From Bacteroidota bacterium (GTDB taxonomy: Bacteria > Bacteroidota > Bacteroidia > Chitinophagales > Chitinophagaceae), in NCBI GenBank assembly GCA_028875875.1, contig JAGWUV010000012.1, positions 23,205-87,204 of the forward strand: a DNA stretch of 64,000 nt. Direction: 5' to 3'. The translations under genes were made by a program, and so were the position numbers. The notes under the pieces are model-generated. The model saw only the letters and a program-made list of their open reading frames with translations, had not been told where the DNA came from and did no database searches. How positions within the stretch are numbered: position 1 is the first letter of the stretch; every line of letters begins with the position of its first letter. This document shows positions 1 to 9,474 of the stretch, piece after piece.

Positions 1-400
1 TGATGCGGGGAAGATCATCTATTGTTCCTAACGCATAAGGTGGTCCTGCGAAAATAAAATCAAACTGGCCTGATGCAGTTGACAAATAAGTGAATACATC
101 CATTTTAAGAATATGGTAGTTTTCCATACCCAGTATTTCAGCATTTTTTTTAATGAATGCATGCATTACGGCATCTTTCTCAACAATTGTAAGATCTGCT
201 GCCCCTCTTGATGCCAGTTCATAACTAATACATCCCGTACCTCCAAATAAGTCTAATGTTTTAATTCCTTCAAAACTCATCCTGTTCTGAAGAATATTAA
301 ATAAACCTTCTTTTGCTATATCTGTAGTGGGCCTTGTATGTGGCATTTTGGCCGGAGGATTAATTCTTCTACCTCCCCATTTTCCTGAAATAATCCTCAT
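1..400 (-). CDS. rsmD: 16S rRNA (guanine-N2) methyltransferase RsmD, partial
   Basis: The reading frame starts at 400 and runs off the left edge, so the C-terminus is missing. RsmD methylates G966 (E. coli numbering) of 16S rRNA on the 30S subunit. Visible are the family N-terminus MRIISGKWGGRRI, the segment with RPTTD and KEGLFNIL, the SAM-binding motif LDLFGGTGCISYEL near residue 48, and the catalytic loop FAGPPYALG near residue 115. The family motif is usually (D/N)PPY; here a glycine replaces the acidic residue. The start overlaps the stop of the upstream DUF3822 gene as ATGA, so the two are probably translationally coupled. Confidence 0.9.
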   Translation of the reverse strand, partial: MRIISGKWGGRRINPPAKMPHTRPTTDIAKEGLFNILQNRMSFEGIKTLDLFGGTGCISYELASRGAADLTIVEKDAVMHAFIKKNAEILGMENYHILKMDVFTYLSTASGQFDFIFAGPPYALGTIDDLPRI

Positions 401-1245
401 ACCACCAGGTTCATGAATGGTGAAAAATAATGTGTTGGATATAAATGTGCCTGTGCTTTAACAGATCCTTCCATTGGGACTGATTCAAAGGATACATGAC
501 TAAATATTTTTTTTATATATTCTACATAGTGTGATTTGGCATCCACTATCCCTGATAATTCTACTTTGGTTTCTTCCACCGGTAAATTAAACTGCTGCAC
601 AATGCTTAAAAGGTAGTACAGCATATCATCCGGCGACTGAAAACAATAGGATTGTACCAATTGCAACATGCTTTTGTTAATTGCAACTACGATCATCCTG
701 TTATAATAGAAAATCACTTTTAAGAAGGTCCCTGTTATTTTATCGTGCGGAGATAAAAGATTTTCTATTAAAGATGAATAGATATGCCTCGCTGTTACCA
801 TGATCAGGTTACTGTTAACCATTTCATTCAACGATTTACTGATGCGGAACACATTGGCAATGGGAGGTTCAATATTAACGTTATCGTATTTCATTACATG
901 GTGTGTATTATCACCGTGTAATGCCGCCATATAAGTTTCTCCACTGGAAGTAGTGAACTTGTCAGCCGGAAGCAGCACCACTTCGTTACTATGAAAAAAC
1001 AACCGTGTATCATTAAAGCTCCTTTCCAGAATTGAGGACAATGTTCTTACCTGGTAAAAAACATCATACCAGTCGTTTGCACTACTGTCAAATTCAAATA
1101 ATTCAAAAGCTCCTACCTGCGATCTTCCCGCCATTTTTACCATGATGGCCATGTGTGTATCACTCACATCTATCACCAACTGATCGTTGCTGAAAGGAGA
1201 ATGCACTTCCATTTCACCATAAATACTAATATTCTTTTTAACCAT
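397..1245 (-). CDS. DUF3822 family protein
   Basis: A 282-residue protein of the DUF3822 type, found in Bacteroidota directly upstream of rsmD. The sequence has an early VIDVSDTHMAIMV strand and a second half with a similar layout, which suggests the duplicated actin-like fold often seen in such proteins; that fold is inference. There is no signal peptide or membrane segment, so it should be cytoplasmic. The biochemical role is unknown; the coupling to rsmD hints at ribosome maturation or regulation. It is divergent from the MATE gene across an 88-bp gap. Confidence 0.75.
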   Translation of the reverse strand: MVKKNISIYGEMEVHSPFSNDQLVIDVSDTHMAIMVKMAGRSQVGAFELFEFDSSANDWYDVFYQVRTLSSILERSFNDTRLFFHSNEVVLLPADKFTTSSGETYMAALHGDNTHHVMKYDNVNIEPPIANVFRISKSLNEMVNSNLIMVTARHIYSSLIENLLSPHDKITGTFLKVIFYYNRMIVVAINKSMLQLVQSYCFQSPDDMLYYLLSIVQQFNLPVEETKVELSGIVDAKSHYVEYIKKIFSHVSFESVPMEGSVKAQAHLYPTHYFSPFMNLVV

Positions 1246-1318
1246 TTCTCAAATATAACACGCAATAATAAATAATTATCACCTTGCTATCAAAGTATTA
1301 CATGCTGTTGTCTTTTCT

Positions 1319-1326
1319 TAGTTTTG
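1319..1326 (+). promoter_or_regulatory. Bacteroidota-type -7 promoter element for the MATE gene
   Basis: TAGTTTTG matches the TAnnTTTG -7 element of the Bacteroidota primary sigma factor and ends 7 bases before the MATE start codon. This implies a very short or leaderless mRNA. I could not place a good TTTG -33 box. Confidence 0.4.
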
Positions 1327-1333
1327 CAGGCTT

Positions 1334-2692
1334 ATGACCTCAGCTGCACCTTCAACAGATTTTCGTGTTGCCATAACGAACAAGCAAATCCTGCAAATAG
1401 CCTTGCCTATTACAGTGGCCATTATTGTTCCGCAGTTAAACTTCATTACCAATAATATTTTTTTGGGTGGATTGGGCCAGGAGCCGCTGGCTGTTGCGGG
1501 CATTACAGGTGTATATTATCTCATTTTTGCAGTGATCGGTATTGGTTTGAATAATGGGTTACAAGCTCTGATAGCAAGGCGTGCCGGTGAAAATAAGATC
1601 GATGCGATTGGTAACCTCTTTTCCCAGGGCATACGCATAGGTTTTGTGATGTCTTTATTGGGAATTATTATAACATGGTTCCTCGCCCCTTTTGTATTAA
1701 GATGGTCGTTAACCAATCCACTTCACGTAAAAATGGCAGTTTCTTTTTTACGTATCCGCATTTTTGGATTGATTTTTTTATATCTCTACCAGATGCGTAA
1801 TGCTTTGCTGGTAGGCACCAATCAAAGCAAATTGCTGATCTGGGGAACCGCTTCTGAAGCTATTACCAATATTTTTTTTGATTATGTGTTAATCTACGGC
1901 AAGCTCGGTTTTCCTCAAATGGGTTTCAACGGAGCTGCTTATGCATCGATCATCGCAGAAGGCATGGGCTTGCTCATCATTTTTGTAGTGATTCGCTGGA
2001 AGAAAATCGATCAACACCTCCAACTCTTTAAAAACTGGAGTTACGATGCAGGAAATGCAAAACTTATTCTTACTATTTCTGCACCGCTGATCGCACAACA
2101 TGCCATCAGCATCATTAGCTGGGAATTCTTTTACATTCTTATCGAACACCACGGTGCACAGGCTTTGGCCATTTCCAATACTATGAGAAATATCTTTGGT
2201 TTCTTCGGATGTTTTACCTGGGCTTTTGCGGCTACAACCAATACAATGGTTAGCAATATTATAGGACAAGGATTACATCACAGGGTACATGAACTGATCT
2301 ATAAGATCATCCGGCTCTCATTGCTATTTGCTGCCAGCGTATGTATTGTGATCAATCTTTTTCCAACTATATTTTTATCTATCTATGGACAGGGTGATGA
2401 TTTTATACAGGCAGCAATACCAGTACTGCGTATTGTTTCAACTGCATTGGTGCTAATGTCAATTTCTACCATTTGGTTAAATGCTGTAACCGGAACCGGC
2501 TATTCAAAAATGAACCTGTTCACTGAATTTATGTCCATCACTTGTTATTGCATTTACGTATACATCGTTTTAGAAAAGCTGCAATTATCTATCGTTTGGG
2601 GATGGGGCAGCGAATGGATATACTGGACAGTAATGTTTATTCCTTCCTGGTTATTCATGCAAAGCGGAAAATGGAAAGAAAAGAAAATATAA
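1334..2692 (+). CDS. MATE family efflux transporter
   Basis: A 452-residue inner-membrane protein with about twelve hydrophobic segments, the usual MATE length. MATE proteins export organic cations and drugs in exchange for Na+ or H+. Family-like features are the start of helix 1 (ILQIALPITVAIIVPQLNFITN), the first-half stretch YLYQMRNALLVGTNQSKLLIWG, and the second-half stretch ITISAPLIAQHAISIISWEFFY. It stands alone as a single-gene unit, divergent from DUF3822 and convergent with the TPR gene. The substrate cannot be read from sequence. Confidence 0.85.
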   Translation: MTSAAPSTDFRVAITNKQILQIALPITVAIIVPQLNFITNNIFLGGLGQEPLAVAGITGVYYLIFAVIGIGLNNGLQALIARRAGENKIDAIGNLFSQGIRIGFVMSLLGIIITWFLAPFVLRWSLTNPLHVKMAVSFLRIRIFGLIFLYLYQMRNALLVGTNQSKLLIWGTASEAITNIFFDYVLIYGKLGFPQMGFNGAAYASIIAEGMGLLIIFVVIRWKKIDQHLQLFKNWSYDAGNAKLILTISAPLIAQHAISIISWEFFYILIEHHGAQALAISNTMRNIFGFFGCFTWAFAATTNTMVSNIIGQGLHHRVHELIYKIIRLSLLFAASVCIVINLFPTIFLSIYGQGDDFIQAAIPVLRIVSTALVLMSISTIWLNAVTGTGYSKMNLFTEFMSITCYCIYVYIVLEKLQLSIVWGWGSEWIYWTVMFIPSWLFMQSGKWKEKKI

Positions 2693-2710
2693 GTTGCCAG
2701 GCTGGGGGCT

Positions 2711-2750
2711 AGCATAGCATCGTCCCTTGCGTCGCACTCTTGTACTGTGA
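2711..2750 (+). repeat. Dispersed intergenic repeat, copy A
   Basis: Contains GCATCGTCCCTTGCGTCGCAC. It is the most diverged of four related copies (also at 6059, 59901 and 60313), all in backbone intergenic gaps. It lies between the convergent MATE and TPR genes. Confidence 0.45.
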
Positions 2751-2763
2751 CAACATCAGGCAG

Positions 2764-3516
2764 CTATTCCATTGACTCCAGCATTTTCTGGCCTTCAGCT
2801 TTTAGTGCAGCATCATCTGGTGTTCTGATGGGAAGTTTTACAAGTTTGCCTAAAACTTCCATCTCCTGGGTAGGACGGCTATTTTCTTTATACGCTTTAG
2901 CAAGCATCAGGTAATTCAACGCAAAGTAAGGGGCTAATTTCCTGCATCTCTCCATGTAATCAATAGCACTGTCTAAAGATGCTTCTGGCAAACCACCAAA
3001 TAAAGCTTTTACCGCAAGCCTTTTTGCCCAGTTCAGTGTAATCATTTCATAATGCCATCTCCCTTCAATAAAATTAGCCATCGCATGATTGGGATTGATT
3101 TGTAAAGCCTTATCTGCATTAACTTTTATATCTCTTACATAAGCTACAACCTTCTTGTTATCTGTTTCCACTTCTGTCATCTTTCCGCTGGCCAAGGCTA
3201 AGGCATAATAGGCATCGGCACTATTACTATCGGCATTAACTGCTCTTTGTGCATAAGCAATCGCAGATTCAAACGTAAGTCGTTTATCATTTTTTATGGG
3301 TAAACGTTCCCCGGTAGAACAACTTAACTCAGTTGCTTTCACTAAAGCCTTGATATTGTTTGGCTCGTTAACCAGTATCTGCTTGTATTTGGCCAGTGCT
3401 TCTGTTTCTTTCAATTGTCGTTCCAGGTTATCTGCTTCCTTAAAAAGAAGAGAGGACTCCTGGGCGCTAACAAAAATTACTAGTAAAGAAAATAAGGCTG
3501 TAACGATAATTTTCAT
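2764..3516 (-). CDS. Secreted or periplasmic TPR-repeat protein
   Basis: A 250-residue protein with an N-terminal signal peptide (MKIIVTALFSLLVIFVSAQ). It then has tetratricopeptide-like helical pairs: ALAKYKQILVNEPNNIKAL, AIAYAQRAVNADSNSADAYYALA, ADKALQINPNHAMANFIEG and a fourth with Y-x-L-N-Y-L. TPR repeats serve as protein-protein scaffolds; the partner is unknown. It is the last gene of a probable trxB-folB-TPR run, 28 bases after folB. Confidence 0.75.
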   Translation of the reverse strand: MKIIVTALFSLLVIFVSAQESSLLFKEADNLERQLKETEALAKYKQILVNEPNNIKALVKATELSCSTGERLPIKNDKRLTFESAIAYAQRAVNADSNSADAYYALALASGKMTEVETDNKKVVAYVRDIKVNADKALQINPNHAMANFIEGRWHYEMITLNWAKRLAVKALFGGLPEASLDSAIDYMERCRKLAPYFALNYLMLAKAYKENSRPTQEMEVLGKLVKLPIRTPDDAALKAEGQKMLESME

Positions 3517-3544
3517 GAAAGAATAAGTTTAACTGATGTTGAGA

Positions 3545-3904
3545 TTACCTGCTTACTGTAAAACTAACGCCTACGGTACCGCGAAAATCTTTAATTGGGG
3601 GATTTAACTTTTTAATAGAAACAGATACTTTTTCTGCTAAAGAAAACCGGGCAATGATTTGCCCGGCAATATCCATTACAACAGTTTCCAGCAAAGGCGT
3701 TGCCATACTCATTCTTTGCTGTACCAATTGAAAAACATCTACATAGTTAATAGTGTTTTCAATGTTACTGATAACACCATCAGATGGCTGATAATCTACA
3801 CTTACATTCACCTCAAACTCATTTCCATTGATCTTTTCATGTTCATATAAACCATGATACGCAAAGAAGATAACATTGTGCAGATGTATACTCAGCATAT
3901 GCAA
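3545..3904 (-). CDS. folB: Dihydroneopterin aldolase
   Basis: A 119-residue FolB, the normal size. It converts 7,8-dihydroneopterin to 6-hydroxymethyl-dihydropterin and glycolaldehyde in folate synthesis. The N-terminal segment (VIFFAYHGLYEHEKINGNEFEVNV) carries the tyrosine-His-Gly and the family E-x(n)-G-x-x-F-E-V pattern. The segment TINYVDVFQLV and the C-terminal KKLNPPIKDFRGTVGVSF, with the catalytic-region lysine, also match. It lies 4 bases after trxB. The start could be the second Met, two codons downstream. Confidence 0.88.
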   Translation of the reverse strand: MHMLSIHLHNVIFFAYHGLYEHEKINGNEFEVNVSVDYQPSDGVISNIENTINYVDVFQLVQQRMSMATPLLETVVMDIAGQIIARFSLAEKVSVSIKKLNPPIKDFRGTVGVSFTVSR

Positions 3905-3908
3905 CTAT

Positions 3909-4856
3909 TTAAACGATTCCCTTAGCACTGAGATAGCGTTCTGCATCCAGGGCAGCCATACAGCCACTGCCTGCTGCGGTTACAGCCTGGCGGTAGTTTT
4001 TATCCTGAACGTCACCTGCTGCAAATACACCTTCAACATTGGTTTTCGAAGTTCCCGGAATGGTTTTAATATAGCCTGTTTCATCCATATCAATCCAGCC
4101 CTGGAAAATATCGCTATTAGGCTTATGTCCGATAGCTACGAAGAAACCGCTAATGGGTACTTCTACCGATTCATTGGTTTGTGTGTTTTTGATGCGAACA
4201 CCTTCTACTTTATGCTCACCTAACACTTCATCGGTTACACTGTTCCAGTATACTTTAATATTGGGTGCATTTAAAACCCTGTCTTGCATTACTTTGCTGG
4301 CCCTCATTTGATCTCTTCTTACGATCATGAGAACGGTAGAACAAAGCTTAGAAAGATATAATGCTTCTTCAGCAGCAGTATCTCCTGCTCCTACAATGGC
4401 AACCTCTTTCCCACGGAAGAAAAAGCCATCGCAAACAGCACAGGCACTTACACCAAAGCCATTCAGTCTTTGCTCGCTTTCAATACCCAGCCATTTTGCT
4501 GATGCACCGGTACAAATGATCACCGCATCAGCTTCAATTAATTTTTCATCATCGATCCAAACCTTGTAAGGCTGCTGTGAAAAATCAACTTTTGTAGCAA
4601 GTCCATAACGTATATCTGCACCCATACGGGCTGCTTGTTTTTCAAAGTGAACCATCATTTCAGGACCTTGAACACCATCGGGAAAACCGGGATAGTTTTC
4701 TACTTCCGTGGTAATAGTTAATTGCCCTCCGGGTTGAATGCCCTGGTATAAAACGGGTTTCATATTGGCCCGGGCAGCATAAATGGCTGCTGTATAACCT
4801 GCAGGCCCCGAACCTATTATCAGTACATGAACTCTTTCTGTTGTTTCGTTACTCAT
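3909..4856 (-). CDS. trxB: Thioredoxin-disulfide reductase
   Basis: A 315-residue cytoplasmic flavoprotein that passes electrons from NADPH to thioredoxin. It shows the FAD-binding GSGPAGYTAAIYAARA near residue 15, the redox-active CAVCDGFFF near residue 138, the NADPH-binding GAGDTAAEEALYL near residue 156, and the C-terminal FAD segment VEGVFAAGDVQDKNYRQAVTAAGSGCMAA. The length is typical. It is probably the first gene of a small operon with folB. Confidence 0.95.
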   Translation of the reverse strand: MSNETTERVHVLIIGSGPAGYTAAIYAARANMKPVLYQGIQPGGQLTITTEVENYPGFPDGVQGPEMMVHFEKQAARMGADIRYGLATKVDFSQQPYKVWIDDEKLIEADAVIICTGASAKWLGIESEQRLNGFGVSACAVCDGFFFRGKEVAIVGAGDTAAEEALYLSKLCSTVLMIVRRDQMRASKVMQDRVLNAPNIKVYWNSVTDEVLGEHKVEGVRIKNTQTNESVEVPISGFFVAIGHKPNSDIFQGWIDMDETGYIKTIPGTSKTNVEGVFAAGDVQDKNYRQAVTAAGSGCMAALDAERYLSAKGIV

Positions 4857-4961
4857 CTTTTTCTTTTTTATTGATAGACGAACAAAATTATTAATCCCTT
4901 ACAGAATAACCGCTTTGATTGTTCACAAAATAATGTTGTATTGGGGATAATCATCATAAAG

Positions 4962-4993
4962 AAAGCCCTTTGACTTTTACATCAAAGGGCTTT
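4962..4993 (-). terminator. Rho-independent terminator after rpoD
   Basis: A 12-bp perfect stem (AAAGCCCTTTGA / TCAAAGGGCTTT) with an 8-base loop, followed on the minus strand by a T-rich run. It lies just downstream of the sigma factor stop. Confidence 0.75.
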
Positions 4994-5016
4994 ACAACTT
5001 TACCTTTAAATCCTTA

Positions 5017-5874
5017 CTATCCCAAATATGCTTTCAAAGCGTTGCTGTATCTTGCTTTCTGCAAACGCTTGATGGCTCTTTCCTTGATCTGGCGGATACG
5101 TTCTTTGGTAAGATCATATTTCTGACCTATTTGTTCAATGGTTACACCATTTTCACCATCTAAACCAAAATACGCATTAACGATCTCTGCCTCACGGGGG
5201 CTAAGTGATTTCAACACACGGCGTATTTCCTCACGCAGTGAATCTTTCATCACATCTTCATCTGTGTCATCGCTTCCTTCCAACAGATCTCCCATGGCTA
5301 CATCTTCTGCTTCATGCACAGGGGCATCCAAAGAAGTATGACGTGTGTTGCTTTGGAAAATGTTGTTAATTTCTGTTTCACTCATTTCCAAAATCTCACT
5401 TAATTCTTCAGTAGAAGGCTCTCTTTCATGCTCCTGCTCAAAAGCCATGTAAGCTTTATTGGCTTTATTATAGGTGCCAATTTTGTTTTGTGGCAAACGT
5501 ACCAAACGACCCTGCTCTGCCAAAGCTTGTAAGATAGACTGGCGAATCCACCATACAGCGTAAGAAATAAACTTAAAACCTTTTGTTTCATCAAAGCGTT
5601 GTGCCGCCTTAATCAGGCCGAGATTTCCCTCGTTGATGAGGTCACTAAGTGATAAACCCTGGTGCTGGTACTGTTTAGCTACCGATACAACGAAACGCAG
5701 GTTGGCCTGCACCAGTTTGTCGAGCGCTCTCTGATTACCCATCTTGATCTTCTGTGCCAATGTTGTTTCCTCTTCGGGAGTGATCATCGGAATCTTTGAA
5801 ATTTCCTGCAGATACTTTTCTACGGCTTGAGAATCTCTGTTGGTAATCTGGGTTGCAATTTTGAGCTGCCTCAT
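5017..5874 (-). CDS. rpoD: Primary RNA polymerase sigma factor (RpoD/SigA type)
   Basis: A 285-residue sigma-70 factor. Regions 1.2 to 4.2 are present: DSQAVEKYLQEISKIPMIT, the region 2 core LIKAAQRFDETKGFKFISYAVWWIRQSI, region 3 (REPSTEELSEIL) and region 4.2 (TIEQIGQKYDLTKERIRQIKERAIKRL). Region 1.1 is absent and the protein is short, as is normal for the Bacteroidota housekeeping sigma factor that recognises TTTG/TAnnTTTG promoters. It is a single gene followed by a strong hairpin. Confidence 0.93.
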   Translation of the reverse strand: MRQLKIATQITNRDSQAVEKYLQEISKIPMITPEEETTLAQKIKMGNQRALDKLVQANLRFVVSVAKQYQHQGLSLSDLINEGNLGLIKAAQRFDETKGFKFISYAVWWIRQSILQALAEQGRLVRLPQNKIGTYNKANKAYMAFEQEHEREPSTEELSEILEMSETEINNIFQSNTRHTSLDAPVHEAEDVAMGDLLEGSDDTDEDVMKDSLREEIRRVLKSLSPREAEIVNAYFGLDGENGVTIEQIGQKYDLTKERIRQIKERAIKRLQKARYSNALKAYLG

Positions 5875-6058
5875 AGTGTATTGTTCAATTTAAATAACGA
5901 CGTTAAGATGCAAAAAGTTGTGCAATTGATGCAATAGCCGTGTTAAAAGTTATCCTCTTTTTATCAAGGCGTGCAAAGTTACGCTTTAACAACCGATTCT
6001 CATAGCTTTTCAGCAGGTTTATTATCAAATTCGTAAGATTTCCGTTAGCCGGCAGTCG

Positions 6059-6105
6059 TTTTTCATAGCATCGCCTGTTGTGTCACTCACTTCAACGTTC
6101 CGAAC
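6059..6105 (+). repeat. Dispersed intergenic repeat, copy B
   Basis: Reads TTCATAGCATCGCCTGTTG and continues TGTCACTCAC-TT-CAACGTTCCGAACC. It is closely related to copy C at 59901 and, inverted, to copy D at 60313. It sits in the 288-bp gap between rpoD and the threonine aldolase. Confidence 0.6.
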
Positions 6106-6162
6106 CAGCGCTTCTATCAATAGAAAAAACAACCAATTTCCATATCCCTTATCTTCGCACCC

Positions 6163-7185
6163 ATGCAAGCAACGATCGATTTTCGTTCAGACACAGTCAC
6201 CCGTCCTACGCCTGCCATGTTAGAGGCAATGTTTAGCGCCCCTCTTGGAGATGATGTTTTTGGCGAAGACCCAACCGTGAACAAATTGGAAAATAAGTTG
6301 GCCACAATGTTCGGAAAAGAAGCCGGATTGTTCTGCCCCAGCGGCACCATGACCAACCAAATTGCCATTAAAGCCCACACACAACCCGGCGACGAAGTGA
6401 TCTGCGACTCTCTTTCACATATTTACCAGTACGAAGGCGGAGGAATTGCTTTTAATAGCGGATGTTCAGTTCGTTTATTACAGGGTAACCGCGGCCGCAT
6501 TAAAGCCGAGCAGGTGGTAGCTGCCATTAATCCCGATGATATTCATAAACCGGTTAGCACCCTTGTATCATTGGAAAATACGGCTAACCGTGGTGGTGGC
6601 AGCTGCTATGATTTTACTGATATACAAGCTATTAGGGAAGTTTGCTCTGAAAATAATTTAAAACTACATTTAGACGGTGCCCGTATATTCAATGCTCTTG
6701 TGGCAAAAAATGAAACACCGCTCCAGTACGGCGAAGTATTCGATACCATTTCCATCTGCCTGAGCAAAGGTTTGGGTACTCCGGTGGGAAGTGTACTGGT
6801 TGGCCCGGCTGATTTTATCAAAAAATCAAGAAGGATCAGGAAAGTGTTTGGCGGAGGAATGCGGCAGGCAGGTATTTTGGCTGCAGCCGGTATTTATGCC
6901 TTGGATAATCATGTAGACAGGCTGAAAGAAGATCATCTTCACGCTTCCCGGATTGCTGCAACGTTGGCTGAAAAAGATTTTGTGGGTGAGATATTGCCAG
7001 TAGAGACCAACATCATCATTTTTGAAGTAAAAGACAAATTTTCGGCTGCCCAGTTTGCTGCAAAAATGAAAGAAGAAAATATTTTAATGATCGCAATCTC
7101 TCCTACTATGGTGAGAATTGTGGTTCACCTAGATATAACACCAGAAATGGTGCAGCGAACCATCGAAGCGATCCAAAAATTATAA
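6163..7185 (+). CDS. Low-specificity L-threonine aldolase
   Basis: A 340-residue PLP enzyme of the beta-eliminating lyase/threonine aldolase family that splits L-threonine or allo-threonine to glycine and acetaldehyde. The family opening IDFRSDTVTRPTPAML is intact, as are GDDVFGEDPTVNKLE, the aspartate segment LKLHLDGARIFNA and the PLP-lysine segment SICLSKGLGTPVGSVLVG. The length is usual. A TATCTTCG stretch a few bases upstream resembles the -7 element. It is followed 59 bases on by pgi. Confidence 0.88.
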   Translation: MQATIDFRSDTVTRPTPAMLEAMFSAPLGDDVFGEDPTVNKLENKLATMFGKEAGLFCPSGTMTNQIAIKAHTQPGDEVICDSLSHIYQYEGGGIAFNSGCSVRLLQGNRGRIKAEQVVAAINPDDIHKPVSTLVSLENTANRGGGSCYDFTDIQAIREVCSENNLKLHLDGARIFNALVAKNETPLQYGEVFDTISICLSKGLGTPVGSVLVGPADFIKKSRRIRKVFGGGMRQAGILAAAGIYALDNHVDRLKEDHLHASRIAATLAEKDFVGEILPVETNIIIFEVKDKFSAAQFAAKMKEENILMIAISPTMVRIVVHLDITPEMVQRTIEAIQKL

Positions 7186-7244
7186 AGCAGGGTTACCTTT
7201 TTAACCTCAAACCGTATTAACAGATAGTCATAAAGTTCAATCGA

Positions 7245-8903
7245 ATGTTACCTAAAATAAACCCCACCAACACACAAGCCTGGATACTTTTAAAAAAGCA
7301 TTACGAAGAAGAAATGAGCCGCAAACACATGAAAGATTTGTTTGCAGCTGATGCAGAGCGTTTTTCAAAGTTCTCATTACCCTTTCAGGATATTGTTTTC
7401 GATTATTCAAAAAACATCATCAATCAAAAAACCTTGCAGTTATTACTTCAGCTGGCTGAAGATTGCCAGGTGAAAGAAGCGATACATGCTATGTTCGCAG
7501 GGCTGAAGATCAATGAAACAGAACATCGCTCCGTATTGCATGTGGCATTAAGAAATTTCTCTGACACTCCTATCCTTGTTGATGGCAAAGATGTGATGCC
7601 TTTGGTAAGAAAAGTGTTGAACCACATGAAAGGTTTTTGCGAACAAGTGCACACAGGGCAATGGAAAGGCTACACAGGGAAACCCATAAAATACATCGTA
7701 AATATAGGTATCGGAGGAAGTGACCTGGGACCGGTAATGGTTACTGAAGCTTTAAAACCTTATTGGGTAGAGGGTATCCAATCATATTTTGTTAGCAATG
7801 TTGATGGTACACATATAGCAGAAACTTTGAAAAAAGTAAGTGCAGAGGAAACACTATTCCTTGTTGCGTCAAAAACATTCACTACACAGGAAACTATGAC
7901 CAACGCTCATACTGCAAGGAATTGGTTCCTGGAACACGCTAAAGATGAATCACACATTGCCAAACATTTTATTGCGTTAAGCACAAACGAAAAAGAAGTG
8001 GTGAAGTTTGGAATTGATAAGGCAAATATGTTTGAGTTTTGGGATTGGGTTGGTGGAAGATATTCTCTGTGGAGTGCCATAGGCTTGTCTATTGCTTTAA
8101 CAATAGGTTATAATAATTTTTCAGAATTGCTGAAAGGTGCATTTGCAATAGATGAACATTTCAAGTCAGAAAAACCGGCTAAGAACATCCCTATATTGAT
8201 GGCGTTGATCGGTATCTGGTACACGAATTTCTTCGGTGCACAAAGTGAAGCTATCCTGCCTTACGATCAATACTTGCATCGCTTTGCAGCTTATTTCCAA
8301 CAAGGCAATATGGAAAGTAATGGAAAGAGTGTAGATCGCAGCGGCAACCCTGTAAATTATGCAACAGGACCTGTGATTTGGGGTGAACCGGGCACCAACG
8401 GCCAACATGCTTTCTATCAATTAATTCACCAGGGAACATTACTAATTCCTTGCGATTTTATTGCTCCTGCCATCAGTCATAACCCTATCGGCGATCATCA
8501 TGTAAAACTTCTGTCTAACTTCTTCGCTCAAACAGAAGCTTTGATGAATGGCAAAACAGAAGCAGAAGTGAAAGCTGAGTTTGTTGCAGCAGGAAAGAGC
8601 GATGAAGAAATTAAAAAACTCACGCCGTTCAAAGTATTTGAAGGCAATAAGCCTACTAATTCTCTTCTTGTAAAACAAATCACGCCCTATTCTTTAGGAA
8701 GTCTGATCGCTTTGTATGAACACAAGATTTTTGTACAAGGTGTGATATGGAACATATTCAGCTTTGATCAGTGGGGCGTTGAACTAGGTAAGCAGCTGGC
8801 TAATAAAATACTGCCTGAGTTAACAAGCGAGGATACAGTAAGCAGCCATGATGCTTCAACAAACGGATTAATTAATGCGTATAAACAATTCAGGAAAGCT
8901 TAA
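7245..8903 (+). CDS. pgi: Glucose-6-phosphate isomerase
   Basis: A 552-residue cytoplasmic enzyme that interconverts glucose-6-phosphate and fructose-6-phosphate. The substrate loop [17 protein letters not shown], the signature region with [15 protein letters not shown], the active-site stretch [37 protein letters not shown] with the catalytic His, and [13 protein letters not shown] are all present. Length and order match the eukaryote-like/E. coli type. The GNAT gene starts 5 bases after its stop, so the two are probably cotranscribed. Confidence 0.95.
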   Translation: MLPKINPTNTQAWILLKKHYEEEMSRKHMKDLFAADAERFSKFSLPFQDIVFDYSKNIINQKTLQLLLQLAEDCQVKEAIHAMFAGLKINETEHRSVLHVALRNFSDTPILVDGKDVMPLVRKVLNHMKGFCEQVHTGQWKGYTGKPIKYIVNIGIGGSDLGPVMVTEALKPYWVEGIQSYFVSNVDGTHIAETLKKVSAEETLFLVASKTFTTQETMTNAHTARNWFLEHAKDESHIAKHFIALSTNEKEVVKFGIDKANMFEFWDWVGGRYSLWSAIGLSIALTIGYNNFSELLKGAFAIDEHFKSEKPAKNIPILMALIGIWYTNFFGAQSEAILPYDQYLHRFAAYFQQGNMESNGKSVDRSGNPVNYATGPVIWGEPGTNGQHAFYQLIHQGTLLIPCDFIAPAISHNPIGDHHVKLLSNFFAQTEALMNGKTEAEVKAEFVAAGKSDEEIKKLTPFKVFEGNKPTNSLLVKQITPYSLGSLIALYEHKIFVQGVIWNIFSFDQWGVELGKQLANKILPELTSEDTVSSHDASTNGLINAYKQFRKA

Positions 8904-8907
8904 TTAA

Positions 8908-9399
8908 ATGAGCAGCGGTATTATTATTCGTGAAATAGCACGGGGAGATAATGCAGCCCTTGCAAAGATCATTCGCAGTAGCTTAGAGGAGTTCAATGCC
9001 AATAAACCTGGTACTGTTTATTTTGATGATTCAACTGATCATTTGTTTGAATTATTTCAATCGACGCCGGGAAGCCAATATTTTGTTGCGCTTCAAGATG
9101 GGATATTGTTGGGCGGTGCCGGCATTTTCCCCACACAAGGATTGGATGAAGATACTTGTGAGCTGGTGAAAATGTATTTGAGTAAAGATGCTCGTGGAAA
9201 GGGATTGGGAAGAAAAATGATAGATACTTGTTTGCTGGCTGCAAAAGAAAAAGGATTCAGGAAAATGTATCTTGAAACCATGCCTGAATTGAGAAAAGCG
9301 GTAACTGTATATGAAAAATTCGGCTTCAGTTATTTAAACGCACCGTTAGGTAATACTGGTCATTCAGGATGTGACATTTGGATGTTGAAAGTATTATAG
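8908..9399 (+). CDS. GNAT family N-acetyltransferase
   Basis: A 163-residue acetyl-CoA-dependent acyltransferase. The acetyl-CoA pyrophosphate loop is clear in LVKMYLSKDARGKGLGRKMIDTCL (R/K-G-x-G-x-G/R), followed by KMYLETMPELRKAVTVYEKFGF, the usual last strand and helix. The substrate is unknown. It follows pgi by 5 bases and is closed by a hairpin that also serves the opposing DUF3276 gene. Confidence 0.85.
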   Translation: MSSGIIIREIARGDNAALAKIIRSSLEEFNANKPGTVYFDDSTDHLFELFQSTPGSQYFVALQDGILLGGAGIFPTQGLDEDTCELVKMYLSKDARGKGLGRKMIDTCLLAAKEKGFRKMYLETMPELRKAVTVYEKFGFSYLNAPLGNTGHSGCDIWMLKVL

Positions 9400-9428
9400 A
9401 AAATATCTTAGATAGATCGTAAAATAAT

Positions 9429-9455
9429 AAAAGCCACTTTTCAAGGTGGCTTTTA
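9429..9455. terminator. Bidirectional terminator between the GNAT and DUF3276 genes
   Basis: AAAAGCCAC...GGTGGCTTTT stem with a small bulge and a short loop, flanked by A- and T-runs. It sits between two convergent genes and can serve both. Confidence 0.7.
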
Positions 9456-9474
9456 TGTTATCAGTTAGTTTTAA

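Noticed and set aside
1889..2269. 126-codon minus-strand frame inside the MATE gene
   Set aside because: The plus strand clearly codes for a multi-pass transporter here; the antisense frame has no independent support.
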